A stretch of DNA of 64,000 nucleotides from Nitrospira sp. (GTDB lineage Bacteria; Nitrospirota; Nitrospiria; Nitrospirales; Nitrospiraceae). The stretch lies in contig JBAOHZ010000009.1 of the NCBI GenBank assembly GCA_037045225.1, positions 1 through 64,000 on the forward strand, written 5' to 3'. The number at the start of each line of letters is the position of its first letter. The stretch's first letter is position 1. The translations under genes were made by a program, and so were the position numbers. This document shows, piece after piece, positions 9,320-17,315 of this stretch. A model generated the notes under the pieces. It worked only from the letters and a program-made list of their open reading frames with translations, made no database searches and was not told where the DNA came from.

Positions 9320-9829
9320 CTAGCAGTCTTCCCGGCCACAAACAGAGACATGCCCGCTTCCCTCTCCCTGTGCCGGGGAACAGCGGACGGCGACGACTCG
9401 AACCAAGCCGAGCGTGAGAAGAATGGCTCCGAGAAGCAACATCTTCCCCTGATCGGCCTCCTTGAACCACAATGAAATGATCTCCGTCAGCATGACCACC
9501 AGAATGGTATCCACAATAAAGGTGACTTTTACACGCCCCTCGGAGAAATAGGTCAACGTCGTTTTAAACACTTCGACAACGGCGAGCAGAATCAATGTAT
9601 CGACGATAATCTGCCGAAGCCCCACTTCAACCGCCGCATCGAACAAGAGCCGGATATCCAAAAATGTTTTGATCACCCCTCCGGTGAGCGCGATGAGAAT
9701 CGTCAAAATCATGAGGCTCAACACAGCCTTGATGGCCTTCATCCACAGTTCAGTCAAGTCCATATCAATCACGCGACCTGCAAGGTGTGACACACGGTGC
9801 ATCCGAGGCTGAAAATTCGTAAACGTCAT
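9320..9829 (-). CDS. psiE: PsiE-family phosphate-starvation-inducible membrane protein
   Basis: PsiE proteins are small inner-membrane proteins induced by phosphate starvation in E. coli; their biochemical role is unknown. The 169-aa product has four predicted membrane segments (about residues 33-52, 65-85, 101-120 and 128-147). The family-like core reads DTLILLAVVEVFKTTLTYF and VDTILVVMLTEIISLWF. The C-terminus carries a short Cys-containing tail. The start at 9829 has AAGGGAG upstream. It lies 52 bp downstream of a 39-aa membrane peptide gene in the same direction, behind a pair of Pho-box-like repeats, so the two are probably co-regulated by phosphate. Confidence 0.85.
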   Translation of the reverse strand: MTFTNFQPRMHRVSHLAGRVIDMDLTELWMKAIKAVLSLMILTILIALTGGVIKTFLDIRLLFDAAVEVGLRQIIVDTLILLAVVEVFKTTLTYFSEGRVKVTFIVDTILVVMLTEIISLWFKEADQGKMLLLGAILLTLGLVRVVAVRCSPAQGEGSGHVSVCGREDC

Positions 9830-9881
9830 ACGAAAGAACTCCCTTTTGTTGTGAATGAAACCGTTCGGATCAGGCCCAAGC

Positions 9882-10001
9882 CTACGGCCCCTTTCCGGTC
9901 ATCATAGACCACAAACCCATAAAGAGACCGACCAATACGACCATTGCGACTTGAAATGCTCCATTTGCCGGAGATGATATCAAGAAGTCGGTGGGCGGCA
10001 T
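9882..10001 (-). CDS. 39-aa single-span membrane peptide upstream of psiE
   Basis: The peptide begins MPPTDFLISSPANGAF and continues with one hydrophobic segment (about residues 17-33, QVAMVVLVGLFMGLWSM), ending MTGKGP. The ATG follows AGGAGG by six bases, an excellent ribosome site, and the frame closes with TAG before psiE. It matches no family I know. Position between the tandem Pho-box-like repeats (10157-10213) and psiE suggests it is the first gene of a phosphate-starvation transcript and may be a small partner of PsiE or of the Pst membrane complex. Confidence 0.7.
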   Translation of the reverse strand: MPPTDFLISSPANGAFQVAMVVLVGLFMGLWSMMTGKGP

Positions 10002-10052
10002 GTGGGGCCTCCTCTCAACAGTTTAGAGGGCACTCGGGCCGAACGGACTCTG

Positions 10053-10080
10053 TGTGAGGAACGTCGAGGCGCTCCTCACA
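10053..10080. promoter_or_regulatory. Inverted repeat in the leader of the 39-aa gene
   Basis: TGTGAGGA and TCCTCACA form a perfect 8-bp stem with a 12-base loop, and flanking bases extend the pairing imperfectly. No T-run follows on either strand, so it is not a typical terminator. It falls between the Pho-box-like repeats and the 39-aa gene, where it could be a leader hairpin or an operator. Confidence 0.35.
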
Positions 10081-10156
10081 GACTCGCGATTTCTATCCAA
10101 TACGTACATCACCCTCAGAGCATAGCCCGGGAATGTTCCGGCCGACTCACTGATCC

Positions 10157-10213
10157 ATTACACAATGGTTAACTCTGCTGCGCGGCCCCCGAAAATAGTT
10201 AACAGAAGCTTAA
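10157..10213. promoter_or_regulatory. Two tandem Pho-box-like repeats
   Basis: Two half-site pairs each show the 11-bp period: ATTAC-N6-GTTAA (10157-10172) and GTTAA-N6-CTTAA (10198-10213). They lie between the leftward 39-aa/psiE genes and the rightward DNA-binding protein gene at 10374, and could control both directions. Confidence 0.65.
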
Positions 10214-10373
10214 TGCGCCCGTGATGGAAGAGGAACGTCCTCGCGATAGAGAATTGTCAACCGGCTAGATGACTGACCCACAACCTGGAGCACCACTGAT
10301 GGTCACCTACTTCACATTGCGCCTCGGGAGCCGATTTCGCTTCAAATCAATCGCCCTTAGGAATGCATGACGC

Positions 10374-10760
10374 ATGCGTCCTAAGCGGAGACCGATCTCC
10401 CTTCCAGCCCGTCGCAGACAGCAATCACAACCAGCCAAGCGAGCGACCGTTGCCCTCGTGTTCCTTGGGCAGTTGGCCATTGATCGGCAGCGACATGAGG
10501 TGACGGTGGGCGATCGGGTTGTGCACCTCACACCTCGTGAATTTCAATTGCTGTGGACGCTGACCCAACGGCCGGGAAAGGTCTATCGACGGGAAGAATT
10601 ACTCACTCTGGTGTGGGGGACTGAGACATTCGTCGCGGTGAGAACGGTGGACGTGCACATGGCCAAATTACGGCGCAAGCTTCGGACACGTGAAGATCAT
10701 CCGGATATTGTCGAAACAATCTGGGGCGTCGGTTATCGCTTGCAAATCGGGCCACAGTAG
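10374..10760 (+). CDS. Stand-alone OmpR/PhoB-type DNA-binding domain protein
   Basis: The 128-aa protein consists of a basic N-terminal tail (about 25 residues) and one complete OmpR-type winged helix: HLTPREFQLLWTLTQRPGKV, then YRREELLTLVW, the recognition helix VRTVDVHMAKLRRKL, and the wing IVETIWGVGYRL. There is no receiver domain, and the upstream DNA contains no in-frame remnant of one. It therefore cannot be switched by phosphorylation in the usual way. It might compete with, or constitutively complement, the PhoB-like regulator at the nearby repeats. The ribosome site is weak, and other in-frame starts lie only further inside. Confidence 0.8.
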   Translation: MRPKRRPISLPARRRQQSQPAKRATVALVFLGQLAIDRQRHEVTVGDRVVHLTPREFQLLWTLTQRPGKVYRREELLTLVWGTETFVAVRTVDVHMAKLRRKLRTREDHPDIVETIWGVGYRLQIGPQ

Positions 10761-10873
10761 ATGTTCTCGCCGATCACTCCTTTTTTCATGCCGATCAACA
10801 CACCCGGCTCACCATTACGCCGCCTTCCCCGTCACGGTTCGCCATGCAGGATTCACTCACAAGCATTCTGGAG

Positions 10874-10911
10874 TTTACTGATTCCTAACAAACCAGTGAA
10901 TCGGTCGTTAC
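10874..10911. promoter_or_regulatory. Degenerate Pho-box-like array upstream of porin 1
   Basis: Four loosely related pentamers, TTTAC, CTAAC, GTGAA and GTTAC, start at 10874, 10885, 10896 and 10907, exactly 11 bp apart. They resemble the better GTTAA sites in this island. They lie about 90 bp before the porin start. The match is weak and the call tentative. Confidence 0.35.
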
Positions 10912-11001
10912 AGCAGGGGTGTATCAGACAGATACGGCACGATTCGCTCCGTTCTGAAAGCGCCATGAAATCGTCGATTCAAACCCAAGAGGAGGAAGTT
11001 C

Positions 11002-12411
11002 ATGTACAAAATGCCGAGTAGGTTTGTTACGAGCGTCGCGGTGATGATCACCGCACTGCTCTTTACCACCAATGTCATGGCGCAAACACCGCCCGCCGTC
11101 GAGGGGCCGCCAACTCCGGCCGCCGCTCCATCAGTCGAAGACTCGATGGCCAACTTCGATAAGAGACTGAGCCTGATGGAAGAATGGAAGGCGACGATAG
11201 AACGACTTCCTGCGCTGAGCAATAAGGTGAACTTCGGATTGAACGCGTTGCAATTCCTCTACACCCATCAGGATGCCAAGACAGCCGAGGGTCGGAGTCA
11301 GGACAACTTTGGTATCCGACGCTCTGAGTTGCTCGCATATGGAAAAATCAATGAATACATCCCGAAATGGCACGTCTTGTTCGAGTTTCAAAGCATCAAT
11401 TTGGCCAATAACACGCCGGACTGTGCTGGGGCCCCTGGAGGCAATTGCGCCGCGAAAGCCGGTGGGACACCAACGGCTGGAACCTGGTTTCGGGAATCCT
11501 ACATTGACTTTCGACCGTTCCCGAATCTCGCACCGAATCTGAACTTTATCCGCATGGGTGTATTCCGCATGCCCTGGGGTATTTTCACGGAAACGTCGGG
11601 CGGTCTTCGCGATGTGATCAGTTCGCCCTATCTCACCTCTGTCGGCAGTGGAGCCCAGAACAACCGTGGAACAGGCGGCCCGATTGAATTCGTTCATGAG
11701 CGCGATTACTTTGTGGATATGCGCGGGACGCTCTTTCATAAGTTGGACTACGTCGGCGGCATCATGAATAACAACAATTACACGGCGAATATCACCGGCG
11801 CAAATGGCCCGAAAGTCGGGTACGGTCGTCTGCGATATTTCCTCACCGACATCTCTTTCGTCAGCTTTACTTTTCTCGCCGGCGAGAGCAACAATACCGG
11901 CACATTCATCAACGGTCGCGGAAAGGGCGAGTTCGACCGGTTTGCGGTGGATTTCAGATATACTTCTCGCCTCCTGCCAGGATTTATGATTCAAGGTGAA
12001 GCCTGGACGGGTCATGACGGATCCAATGCGACCACCGTAGGGACGCCGGCCCAGGGCGCCTGCTTGGATATCGCGCAGTGCGGAGGCTCCGGAGCACCAG
12101 GCGCACAACGCCGCACCTGGTATCTGCTCGCCAAGTATCTGATTTCTGACGGGCCGCTGCGGAACTTTGAACCGGTCGTGATGTATGAGCAGTTTGATCC
12201 CAATACCAAGGTGTCGAACGACATGTACACCAGAACCATCATCGGCCTGAATTATTACTTTGAAAATTTGCCACCAAAGATTCAAACTAAACTGATGATT
12301 AACTATGAATTCCGCGACCATCAAGGAACCGGACCCGGAACCACTGTGGCCAATACCGATGCATTCGCCAATAACGCATTTCTGGTGCAATTCCAAGTTC
12401 GATACCAGTAG
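11002..12411 (+). CDS. Outer-membrane porin, OprO/OprP-like (porin 1)
   Basis: The 469-aa protein is exported (signal peptide to about residue 27, ending VMA) and then has a short coiled segment (about residues 47-70). A long stretch of alternating beta-strand pattern follows, rich in aromatic and Asn/Gly turns, ending in a barrel-type strand (QFQVRYQ). The motif NKVNFGLNALQFLYTH is shared with a second porin at 17404, which is a clear paralogue along its whole length. The architecture resembles phosphate/polyphosphate-selective porins of the OprO/OprP group, and the neighbourhood supports a role in phosphate entry; the specificity is inference. The ATG has a strong GAGGAGG site. Confidence 0.8.
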   Translation: MYKMPSRFVTSVAVMITALLFTTNVMAQTPPAVEGPPTPAAAPSVEDSMANFDKRLSLMEEWKATIERLPALSNKVNFGLNALQFLYTHQDAKTAEGRSQDNFGIRRSELLAYGKINEYIPKWHVLFEFQSINLANNTPDCAGAPGGNCAAKAGGTPTAGTWFRESYIDFRPFPNLAPNLNFIRMGVFRMPWGIFTETSGGLRDVISSPYLTSVGSGAQNNRGTGGPIEFVHERDYFVDMRGTLFHKLDYVGGIMNNNNYTANITGANGPKVGYGRLRYFLTDISFVSFTFLAGESNNTGTFINGRGKGEFDRFAVDFRYTSRLLPGFMIQGEAWTGHDGSNATTVGTPAQGACLDIAQCGGSGAPGAQRRTWYLLAKYLISDGPLRNFEPVVMYEQFDPNTKVSNDMYTRTIIGLNYYFENLPPKIQTKLMINYEFRDHQGTGPGTTVANTDAFANNAFLVQFQVRYQ

Positions 12412-12501
12412 TCCGGCGTGAAGATAAGGAAGGATTCGACCACCATTACTTCTCATTCGTCGCAATTCGTCGTTACCTGCATTCGTGAATGGGGAGTTCC
12501 G

Positions 12502-12810
12502 ATGGCAGGGGCCTGCGCCATGGCCTTGATCCTCGGGTGTGCCTCCTCAGCCAGGATGCTGACCGAATCCGAGAATGGCGGCACGATTGTCTATCCTTAC
12601 TTCGACGAGCAGGACGTGCTCTCGTCGCCGGCGCGCCACGACGCACTTCGCCTCATCGAGGCGAAGTGCCCCGGCGGCTCACGCATTTCCAGAGAGGGAC
12701 AAATTCCACGGATCAGTCAAGCCGTTGACCAGGCCTGGAAGGGGCAAGTCTCCGGCAACGGACAGGTTTCCCGAGAACTGCTCTGGGCGATGCAATTCAG
12801 CTGCAAGTAG
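12502..12810 (+). CDS. Small lipoprotein, unknown function
   Basis: The 102-aa protein starts MAGACAMALILGCASS, a short lipoprotein signal with lipobox LILG-C. The remainder is soluble and hydrophilic, with two further cysteines (KCPGG and the terminal FSCK) that could form a disulphide. I chose the ATG at 12502 because GGGGAG precedes it at good spacing; the frame is open back to a GTG at 12418, but that would bury the lipobox. It follows porin 1 by 90 bp in the same direction and may be co-transcribed. I do not recognise the family. Confidence 0.6.
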   Translation: MAGACAMALILGCASSARMLTESENGGTIVYPYFDEQDVLSSPARHDALRLIEAKCPGGSRISREGQIPRISQAVDQAWKGQVSGNGQVSRELLWAMQFSCK

Positions 12811-12863
12811 GTCAGATCGCTCAACCACCTACCTCCACAGACCTTTCACCTCACGAGGACTCA

Positions 12864-13913
12864 TTGCTCAATACTCATCCGTACCCAATCGTTCCCCGCC
12901 GACTTTGTGCGGCCGTAGTACGATCGATGCTGATTCAGATGGTTCGCTCATACGCTCGCACCCGCAGCGCGACGATGGCGTACTTCTGCATCGTCCTGTC
13001 CGGTTTCTTTGCTCTGCCAGGGTGTGTAGGTCCGCTCAATCAGCGTCCGATCTACGAAGCCAAGGGGATTCAAGTGGGTATCGAAGCAGACCATACTGTC
13101 GATCTTCGCGCTACCCCGCCGGTCCTCAACAGCCATCCGGCAAAGATCACGACTGAAGAAATACGAACACTCCTGGGATCGCTGGAGGTGTCAGGGTGGA
13201 CTGGTATCATTGTGGGCATCTTTGAAACCCCGCAACCCAAGCCGGTATTTGGAGGTGCTGCGCTTGCGAACCTGGCCGAACAGTTTGCGAAAGCGTTCCG
13301 TGAGGCCACCCCCGAGGATCGTGTCTATTTCTCCTTGCAGAACCCGACGGCCCGCTATGAGACGGATCGCACCGCCGGAAGCATGTTTATCCGAGACGGG
13401 TATCTTCATTTCATTCTTGGGGATCACTACGGGTTCGAAAAAGCTGATCCCGGAGGAGGGGAACAGCGGGATCCTCGCGATACAAAGGGCATGAGGCTCT
13501 GGGTGACCCGCCCGGCGCAATCGGCGTCCGTACCGGAAGACAAAGAACCGCACTGGAGCGCATTTGAGAAAGTGCATATTTCGTTGAACGTGAGAGAGGT
13601 GCTGACGGCGCTCGGGGGCACTAACGACGTCACTAAGCCACCAGCCGCGAGTCCAGCTCCTGCAGCAGCTGTATCCGCGTCACCGATGAAGGATGCGACT
13701 GCACCTGCACCGGGCAATCACGATACGCTGCAACAGCAGATTCAGGAACTCGGCAATGCCAACCAACAATTACGTACGCAGTCCGAACAGCAGACGAAGG
13801 AGCTCGACCAACTAAAAGAAGAGTTGCGACGCATCCGCGAGGATATGAAATCTGCCAAGGATTCAAAGTCGATTCTCAAGCGCACACCGTCCCGCACAAA
13901 ACCTACCCAATAG
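12864..13913 (+). CDS. Lipoprotein with C-terminal coiled coil, unknown function
   Basis: The frame gives 349 aa. A hydrophobic segment ending FFALPGC (lipobox LPG-C at about residue 54) marks a lipoprotein. A globular region of about 190 residues follows (for example SGWTGIIVGIFETP and MFIRDGYLHFILGD). An Ala/Pro-rich linker leads to a heptad-type coiled coil (about residues 285-335, LQQQIQELGNANQQLRTQ). The TTG at 12864 has a GAGG site but leaves a long N-region; ATG at 12927 or 12975 gives a more normal signal peptide. It lies 53 bp after the small lipoprotein gene. The coiled coil could reach across the periplasm. Family not recognised. Confidence 0.65.
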   Translation: MLNTHPYPIVPRRLCAAVVRSMLIQMVRSYARTRSATMAYFCIVLSGFFALPGCVGPLNQRPIYEAKGIQVGIEADHTVDLRATPPVLNSHPAKITTEEIRTLLGSLEVSGWTGIIVGIFETPQPKPVFGGAALANLAEQFAKAFREATPEDRVYFSLQNPTARYETDRTAGSMFIRDGYLHFILGDHYGFEKADPGGGEQRDPRDTKGMRLWVTRPAQSASVPEDKEPHWSAFEKVHISLNVREVLTALGGTNDVTKPPAASPAPAAAVSASPMKDATAPAPGNHDTLQQQIQELGNANQQLRTQSEQQTKELDQLKEELRRIREDMKSAKDSKSILKRTPSRTKPTQ

Positions 13914-13928
13914 TTAACGCCGATTTAA
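13913..13928. promoter_or_regulatory. Putative Pho box upstream of the TPR lipoprotein gene
   Basis: GTTAA-CGCCGA-TTTAA with an 11-bp period begins at the stop codon of the preceding gene and lies about 90 bp before the TPR gene at 14017. This is the best-placed of the repeats for a rightward target. Confidence 0.6.
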
Positions 13929-14016
13929 CTCTGCGGTGGGAACCCGGTAACACCTACCCGATACTCTCCCGTCAGCTATTCTGACGAACCGATTGGCATC
14001 CTTAGAGGAGGAGAGT

Positions 14017-14889
14017 ATGCGCGCAATCCCACGACCACTTCGAGCCGGTCTCGGACTCTGGCTGAATATCGCCCTTTTGTGGGGCTGCTCAACATCAGCA
14101 ATCACGGCCGGCAATGAGGATCCCACCGCCACCCTCCTGTCCCAAGGCCAGGCTCAATACCATCAGGGCCAGTTCGATAGGGCGCTGGCGACGATTTCCC
14201 AGGCCATCGTCCTGTCTCCAGCCAATGCTGAGGCAAGGAATGCGCGAGGATTTGTGTACCATTCGCAAGGCTTGAAGGAAGAAGCGAAACGAGACTTTGC
14301 TGAAGCCATTCGGCTCAATCCCAACCACGCGCTGTACCACAGCAATCTGGGAGCCGTCTATCTGACCTCGGGGCACTACGGTGAGGCCCTGGACTCATTC
14401 AATCATGCCTTGCGCGTGGCCCCCCCCTCGGCGTTGGTGCTCAATCAGCGCGGCCAAACCTACCGTCACCTCGGTCAATTCGATGAGGCACTACAGGATT
14501 TCAATGCAGCCGCACAACTCAATGGCCGAGATGCCACGATCTATGCAAATCGCGGCGTCGTCTATGCCCTAAAGCAGGACTTCGAGCAAGCCAAACGTGA
14601 TCTCGACCGAGCAGCTACGCTCAACCGGACTCTCCCTGCCGTCTATCAGAGCCGCGGGCTCGTCGAAATGCTGACCGGGGAATTTGATCGAGCGGAGAGC
14701 GATTTCTCACAAGCGATCGCCATGGGAGTAGACGATCATACCCTCTACTACAATCGAGGTGTGGCTCGATCTATGCTCGGAGACAAGCTTGGCGCAATAC
14801 AGGATTATGACAGCTCATGCCATGCCGGATACGTTCCAGCCTGTAAGTTCAGCAGGATCCTGTCTCATATCGATACACCGCGCTCGTAA
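14017..14889 (+). CDS. TPR-repeat lipoprotein
   Basis: The 290-aa protein has a lipoprotein signal (lipobox LLWG-C near residue 24) and then about seven consecutive tetratricopeptide repeats filling the rest. Typical units include AQYHQGQFDRALATISQAI, GFVYHSQGLKEEAKRDFAE and GAVYLTSGHYGEALDSFNH. The final unit ends in a Sel1-like stretch (SSCHAGYVPACKF). TPR lipoproteins act as scaffolds for periplasmic or outer-membrane assemblies. The ATG at 14017 has a GAGGAGGAG site. A Pho-box-like repeat lies upstream, so it may belong to the phosphate response. The partner is unknown. Confidence 0.85.
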   Translation: MRAIPRPLRAGLGLWLNIALLWGCSTSAITAGNEDPTATLLSQGQAQYHQGQFDRALATISQAIVLSPANAEARNARGFVYHSQGLKEEAKRDFAEAIRLNPNHALYHSNLGAVYLTSGHYGEALDSFNHALRVAPPSALVLNQRGQTYRHLGQFDEALQDFNAAAQLNGRDATIYANRGVVYALKQDFEQAKRDLDRAATLNRTLPAVYQSRGLVEMLTGEFDRAESDFSQAIAMGVDDHTLYYNRGVARSMLGDKLGAIQDYDSSCHAGYVPACKFSRILSHIDTPRS

Positions 14890-14940
14890 TTATTGCGCAA
14901 GATAGGGCTGCTTGGGGTGCAAGCTGAGAATGGCGAGGGA

Positions 14941-14979
14941 TTATCAAAGGGGCACAGGTCGGACAAACACCCGTGCCCC
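14941..14979 (-). terminator. Intrinsic terminator of the first Slp gene
   Basis: GGGGCAC (14949-14955) pairs with GTGCCCC (14973-14979) around a 17-base loop. On the minus strand the stem is followed by a short T-rich tail (TTTGATAA). It sits just past the stop of the leftward Slp gene and may also stop converging transcription from the TPR gene. Confidence 0.5.
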
Positions 14980-14986
14980 CCTGAGT

Positions 14987-15520
14987 CTAGTTCACGCAGT
15001 AGGTCTGATGCTCAAGCGGGTAGTAGCCATCGGTCGTATGAGGAAAGTCTGCAACGCCATAGGACCCGTACTCACCGGTTTTCCACACATGCATACATTT
15101 TGCGGTGACAAACGGCTCCGTTCGAGTAGCTCCATCTACGGTGATGTCTTGAGCCCCTTGTGCGACGGCGACCACAACCAATTTGTTGCCATACCATCTC
15201 GCCGCGGGATCCAATTTGCCGCGATAGGCGATTGCAAATTCAGGTGCAGGTCGCGCAGTTTCCACCGGTCCATACGCCGGATGCGCTCCAACTGGAAGCT
15301 CCTGTGCTCTGATAAGGAAACCGTCAGCGGATTCCTCAACCCCTACAATGCGGCCGGCGAGCTGCACAACGCGTCCCTTGAAGACATCCGGCTGAGCCTG
15401 CACCACACCGAATTCAGCAGGAGCGACATTGCGCGTCGTTTCCGGAGGAAACAGCGATGAGGTTGAGCAGCCGGCGGTAAGCCCGGCGGCCAGCAATAAA
15501 CCAAGAGAGAGTGATTTCAT
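14987..15520 (-). CDS. Slp-family outer-membrane lipoprotein (copy 1)
   Basis: Slp is a starvation-induced outer-membrane lipoprotein in E. coli with no defined biochemical role. This 177-aa copy has a signal peptide ending LTAG-C, then the Slp core: SLFPPETT, VVQLAGRIVGVEE and ELPVGAHPAYGP. Two extra cysteines are kept in all three local copies (CMHVW and the C-terminal TYC), suggesting a disulphide. The ATG at 15520 is spaced six bases from GGAGG; the ATG at 15523 is too close. It is divergent from the second copy, and a Pho-box-like repeat lies in the intergenic region. Confidence 0.85.
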   Translation of the reverse strand: MKSLSLGLLLAAGLTAGCSTSSLFPPETTRNVAPAEFGVVQAQPDVFKGRVVQLAGRIVGVEESADGFLIRAQELPVGAHPAYGPVETARPAPEFAIAYRGKLDPAARWYGNKLVVVAVAQGAQDITVDGATRTEPFVTAKCMHVWKTGEYGSYGVADFPHTTDGYYPLEHQTYCVN

Positions 15521-15569
15521 CATGCACCTCCTGACCGTAAAGGTTGATGTTACACAACCACAATCATTC

Positions 15570-15585
15570 GTTAACACAAATGTAA
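15570..15585. promoter_or_regulatory. Putative Pho box between two Slp genes
   Basis: GTTAA-CACAAA-TGTAA has the 11-bp period; on the minus strand it reads TTACA-N6-TTAAC, overlapping a GTTAC-like half-site. It lies 50 bp upstream of the leftward Slp gene and about 125 bp upstream of the rightward one. Confidence 0.55.
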
Positions 15586-15609
15586 CACAAGGTCCGAGGT
15601 GCAACAAGA

Positions 15610-15623
15610 TTCACAAATGTGAA
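15610..15623. promoter_or_regulatory. Palindrome TTCACA-AA-TGTGAA, possible operator
   Basis: A perfect 14-bp palindrome lies in the divergent region between two Slp genes. A similar site (TTCACA-TC-TGTGA) occurs at 37221-37233 before the flavoprotein gene. It could bind a dimeric regulator, but two occurrences are not enough to define a motif. Confidence 0.3.
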
Positions 15624-15708
15624 GATTTGATCGGGTTCACCCCCGGAGAGAGACCGTTTCCGGCACGAAATACGTCAGCATACTTCTAACTTTTACCAAG
15701 GAGTTCTC

Positions 15709-16284
15709 ATGAGGACAACCAGCCACTACATGATCGGTCTATTGCTTGTGCTTCCCGCTATCTTGCCGGCCTGCGCAAGCAACTCGCCATTTCCGACAGA
15801 AGTCCGGGACAAGGTAGCACCGACATTTGATTTTCAAGCGTGGCGAGATGCCTCACCCAGCAATCCCGGCGGCAAGTCTGGTTCCGGCACAAAAGTAGAA
15901 CTTGGTGGGCGAATCGTACAGGTCAGCAAAGATAGCAAGGGTATTCTGATCGTGGCTGAACAACTTCCCGTTGTGAACCATCCCGTGTATGGACCAACGG
16001 ATAGTGGCACGCGCAAGGGAGAATATGAGTTTGCCTTCCTGTATCCGGCCGAGCTGGCTCCGGACACGCTCAGAAACGGAAACCGATTCGTCATGATCGG
16101 GACGACGAACGGCAGGAAACCCGTCGTCGTCAATGGGGCTCCGAAAACCGAACCCTATTTAGTGGCGGACTGCATTCATGTCTGGCAGACAGGAAGAACC
16201 GAAATCTCTGAATTCAAGGAGAGTGCAGGCGCGGGGAATTCACCGCTTCCCGAAGTCACCTCCTGCGCGCCCAAGAAGCATTGA
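15709..16284 (+). CDS. Slp-family outer-membrane lipoprotein (copy 2)
   Basis: The 191-aa protein has a lipoprotein signal (lipobox LPA-C near residue 23), then the shared Slp pattern: NSPFPTEV, VELGGRIVQVSKD and QLPVVNHPVYGP. The CIHVW motif and a cysteine near the C-terminus match the other two copies. A Ser/Gly-rich loop (about residues 45-60) is specific to this copy. AAGGAG precedes the ATG. It lies upstream of the gene for a degenerate response regulator, with a strong hairpin between them. Confidence 0.85.
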   Translation: MRTTSHYMIGLLLVLPAILPACASNSPFPTEVRDKVAPTFDFQAWRDASPSNPGGKSGSGTKVELGGRIVQVSKDSKGILIVAEQLPVVNHPVYGPTDSGTRKGEYEFAFLYPAELAPDTLRNGNRFVMIGTTNGRKPVVVNGAPKTEPYLVADCIHVWQTGRTEISEFKESAGAGNSPLPEVTSCAPKKH

Positions 16285-16317
16285 GTCTCTCCACTAGGCT
16301 CTGAGCAGAGCGGCCTG

Positions 16318-16345
16318 GCCACGTCCAGACTCGACTGGGCGTGGC
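16318..16345. terminator. Strong hairpin after Slp copy 2
   Basis: GCCACGTCCAG pairs with CTGGGCGTGGC over 11 bp (one G-T pair) around a six-base loop. No T-run follows on the plus strand, so it may be a weak terminator or an RNA-stabilising stem. It covers the GTG at 16341, which argues against that codon being the start of the next gene. Confidence 0.4.
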
Positions 16346-16391
16346 TCACGGCATCTCACAGTACAGGACCGACACGGTACAGAAACATCCT

Positions 16392-17153
16392 ATGCTTCGA
16401 TCGTCGACATCATTTCAGCCTCGCTTAGGCGACGGGACTGAGGCCTTGCCTCCCGTCACGATGATTGCCCCTCAGGTCGCATCATCCATTTTATTTCTCA
16501 CGGCAGATACGAACTTCGCCAGCACCATCGAGCGGCTTTTAGTTCGAAATGGGTATCGAGTGTCAGTGGCCCGCTCCATCTCCGGAGTGAATGTCTATAC
16601 TGGGAGAGCACCGGACCTGGCGATTATCGATCGACGACTGGATATTTTTGATCAATTTCGAAACCACGCCATACTTGGTGCAGTACCATCCATTGCAATT
16701 CTTCCGGTCGAACATCAGGTCTCTGAGGAGGACTATCTTCATGACCTTGAGAAGGGCTATGACCTTGTCTTTTGCTCAGATCGCTACCGTGAGCTTGTCG
16801 CTCAAATTCGAGCCATGTTCCGGCGAACCAAATCGGACGCCCTTCGCAGTTCAGTGCTCACCGCCGGTACCCTCGTCATGGACCTGGCCAAATATGAAAT
16901 CACCGTAGACAACGTGGAAAAACCTGTCACGAGAAAAGAATTTGAAATCCTGCACCAACTCCTTTTATCACCAGGCCACGTACTCTCACGCCAGGAACTC
17001 CTTAATCGCGTGTGGGGAGAAGACTATGCCCTCGAGGAGCATGCCCTCGATGTGCATATCCACTCACTGAGACGGAAAATCGAGCCGGACCCCTCAAGAC
17101 CTCGCTTTATCATCACTGTCCGAGGCATAGGGTATAAATTGTTGTCTGAGTAG
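16392..17153 (+). CDS. OmpR-family regulator with degenerate receiver domain
   Basis: The 253-aa protein has a C-terminal winged helix (about residues 150-250) with all usual elements: VTRKEFEILHQLLLSPGHV, RQELLNRVWG, LDVHIHSLRRKIEPD and IITVRGIGYKLL. The N-terminal half folds like a receiver but the active site is eroded. The acidic pair is replaced (ILFLTADT). An Asp at the acceptor site remains (LAIIDRR), but the conserved Lys is lost (DLVFCSDRY). Such atypical receivers often work without phosphorylation. The start is uncertain: I chose the ATG at 16392 because the frame upstream runs into a hairpin. It faces porin 2, which it might control. Confidence 0.8.
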   Translation: MLRSSTSFQPRLGDGTEALPPVTMIAPQVASSILFLTADTNFASTIERLLVRNGYRVSVARSISGVNVYTGRAPDLAIIDRRLDIFDQFRNHAILGAVPSIAILPVEHQVSEEDYLHDLEKGYDLVFCSDRYRELVAQIRAMFRRTKSDALRSSVLTAGTLVMDLAKYEITVDNVEKPVTRKEFEILHQLLLSPGHVLSRQELLNRVWGEDYALEEHALDVHIHSLRRKIEPDPSRPRFIITVRGIGYKLLSE

Positions 17154-17315
17154 TATTCCATACGCGTCCTCTCTAGCTCCTGCATCCTCCCCCGCTGTCA
17201 TATTCCGCCAATGCATTAAACCGCGGACACGACTGCCGCTTGCTTCCCCACCACCCCCTGCGCGCACCTGATTCAGATAGGCATACGTGCCAGGACTAGG
17301 CAATCGGTAGGCGCT

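Noticed and set aside
11131..12465. A 444-codon frame antisense to porin 1
   Set aside because: The plus strand encodes an exported porin with a strong ribosome site and a paralogue.
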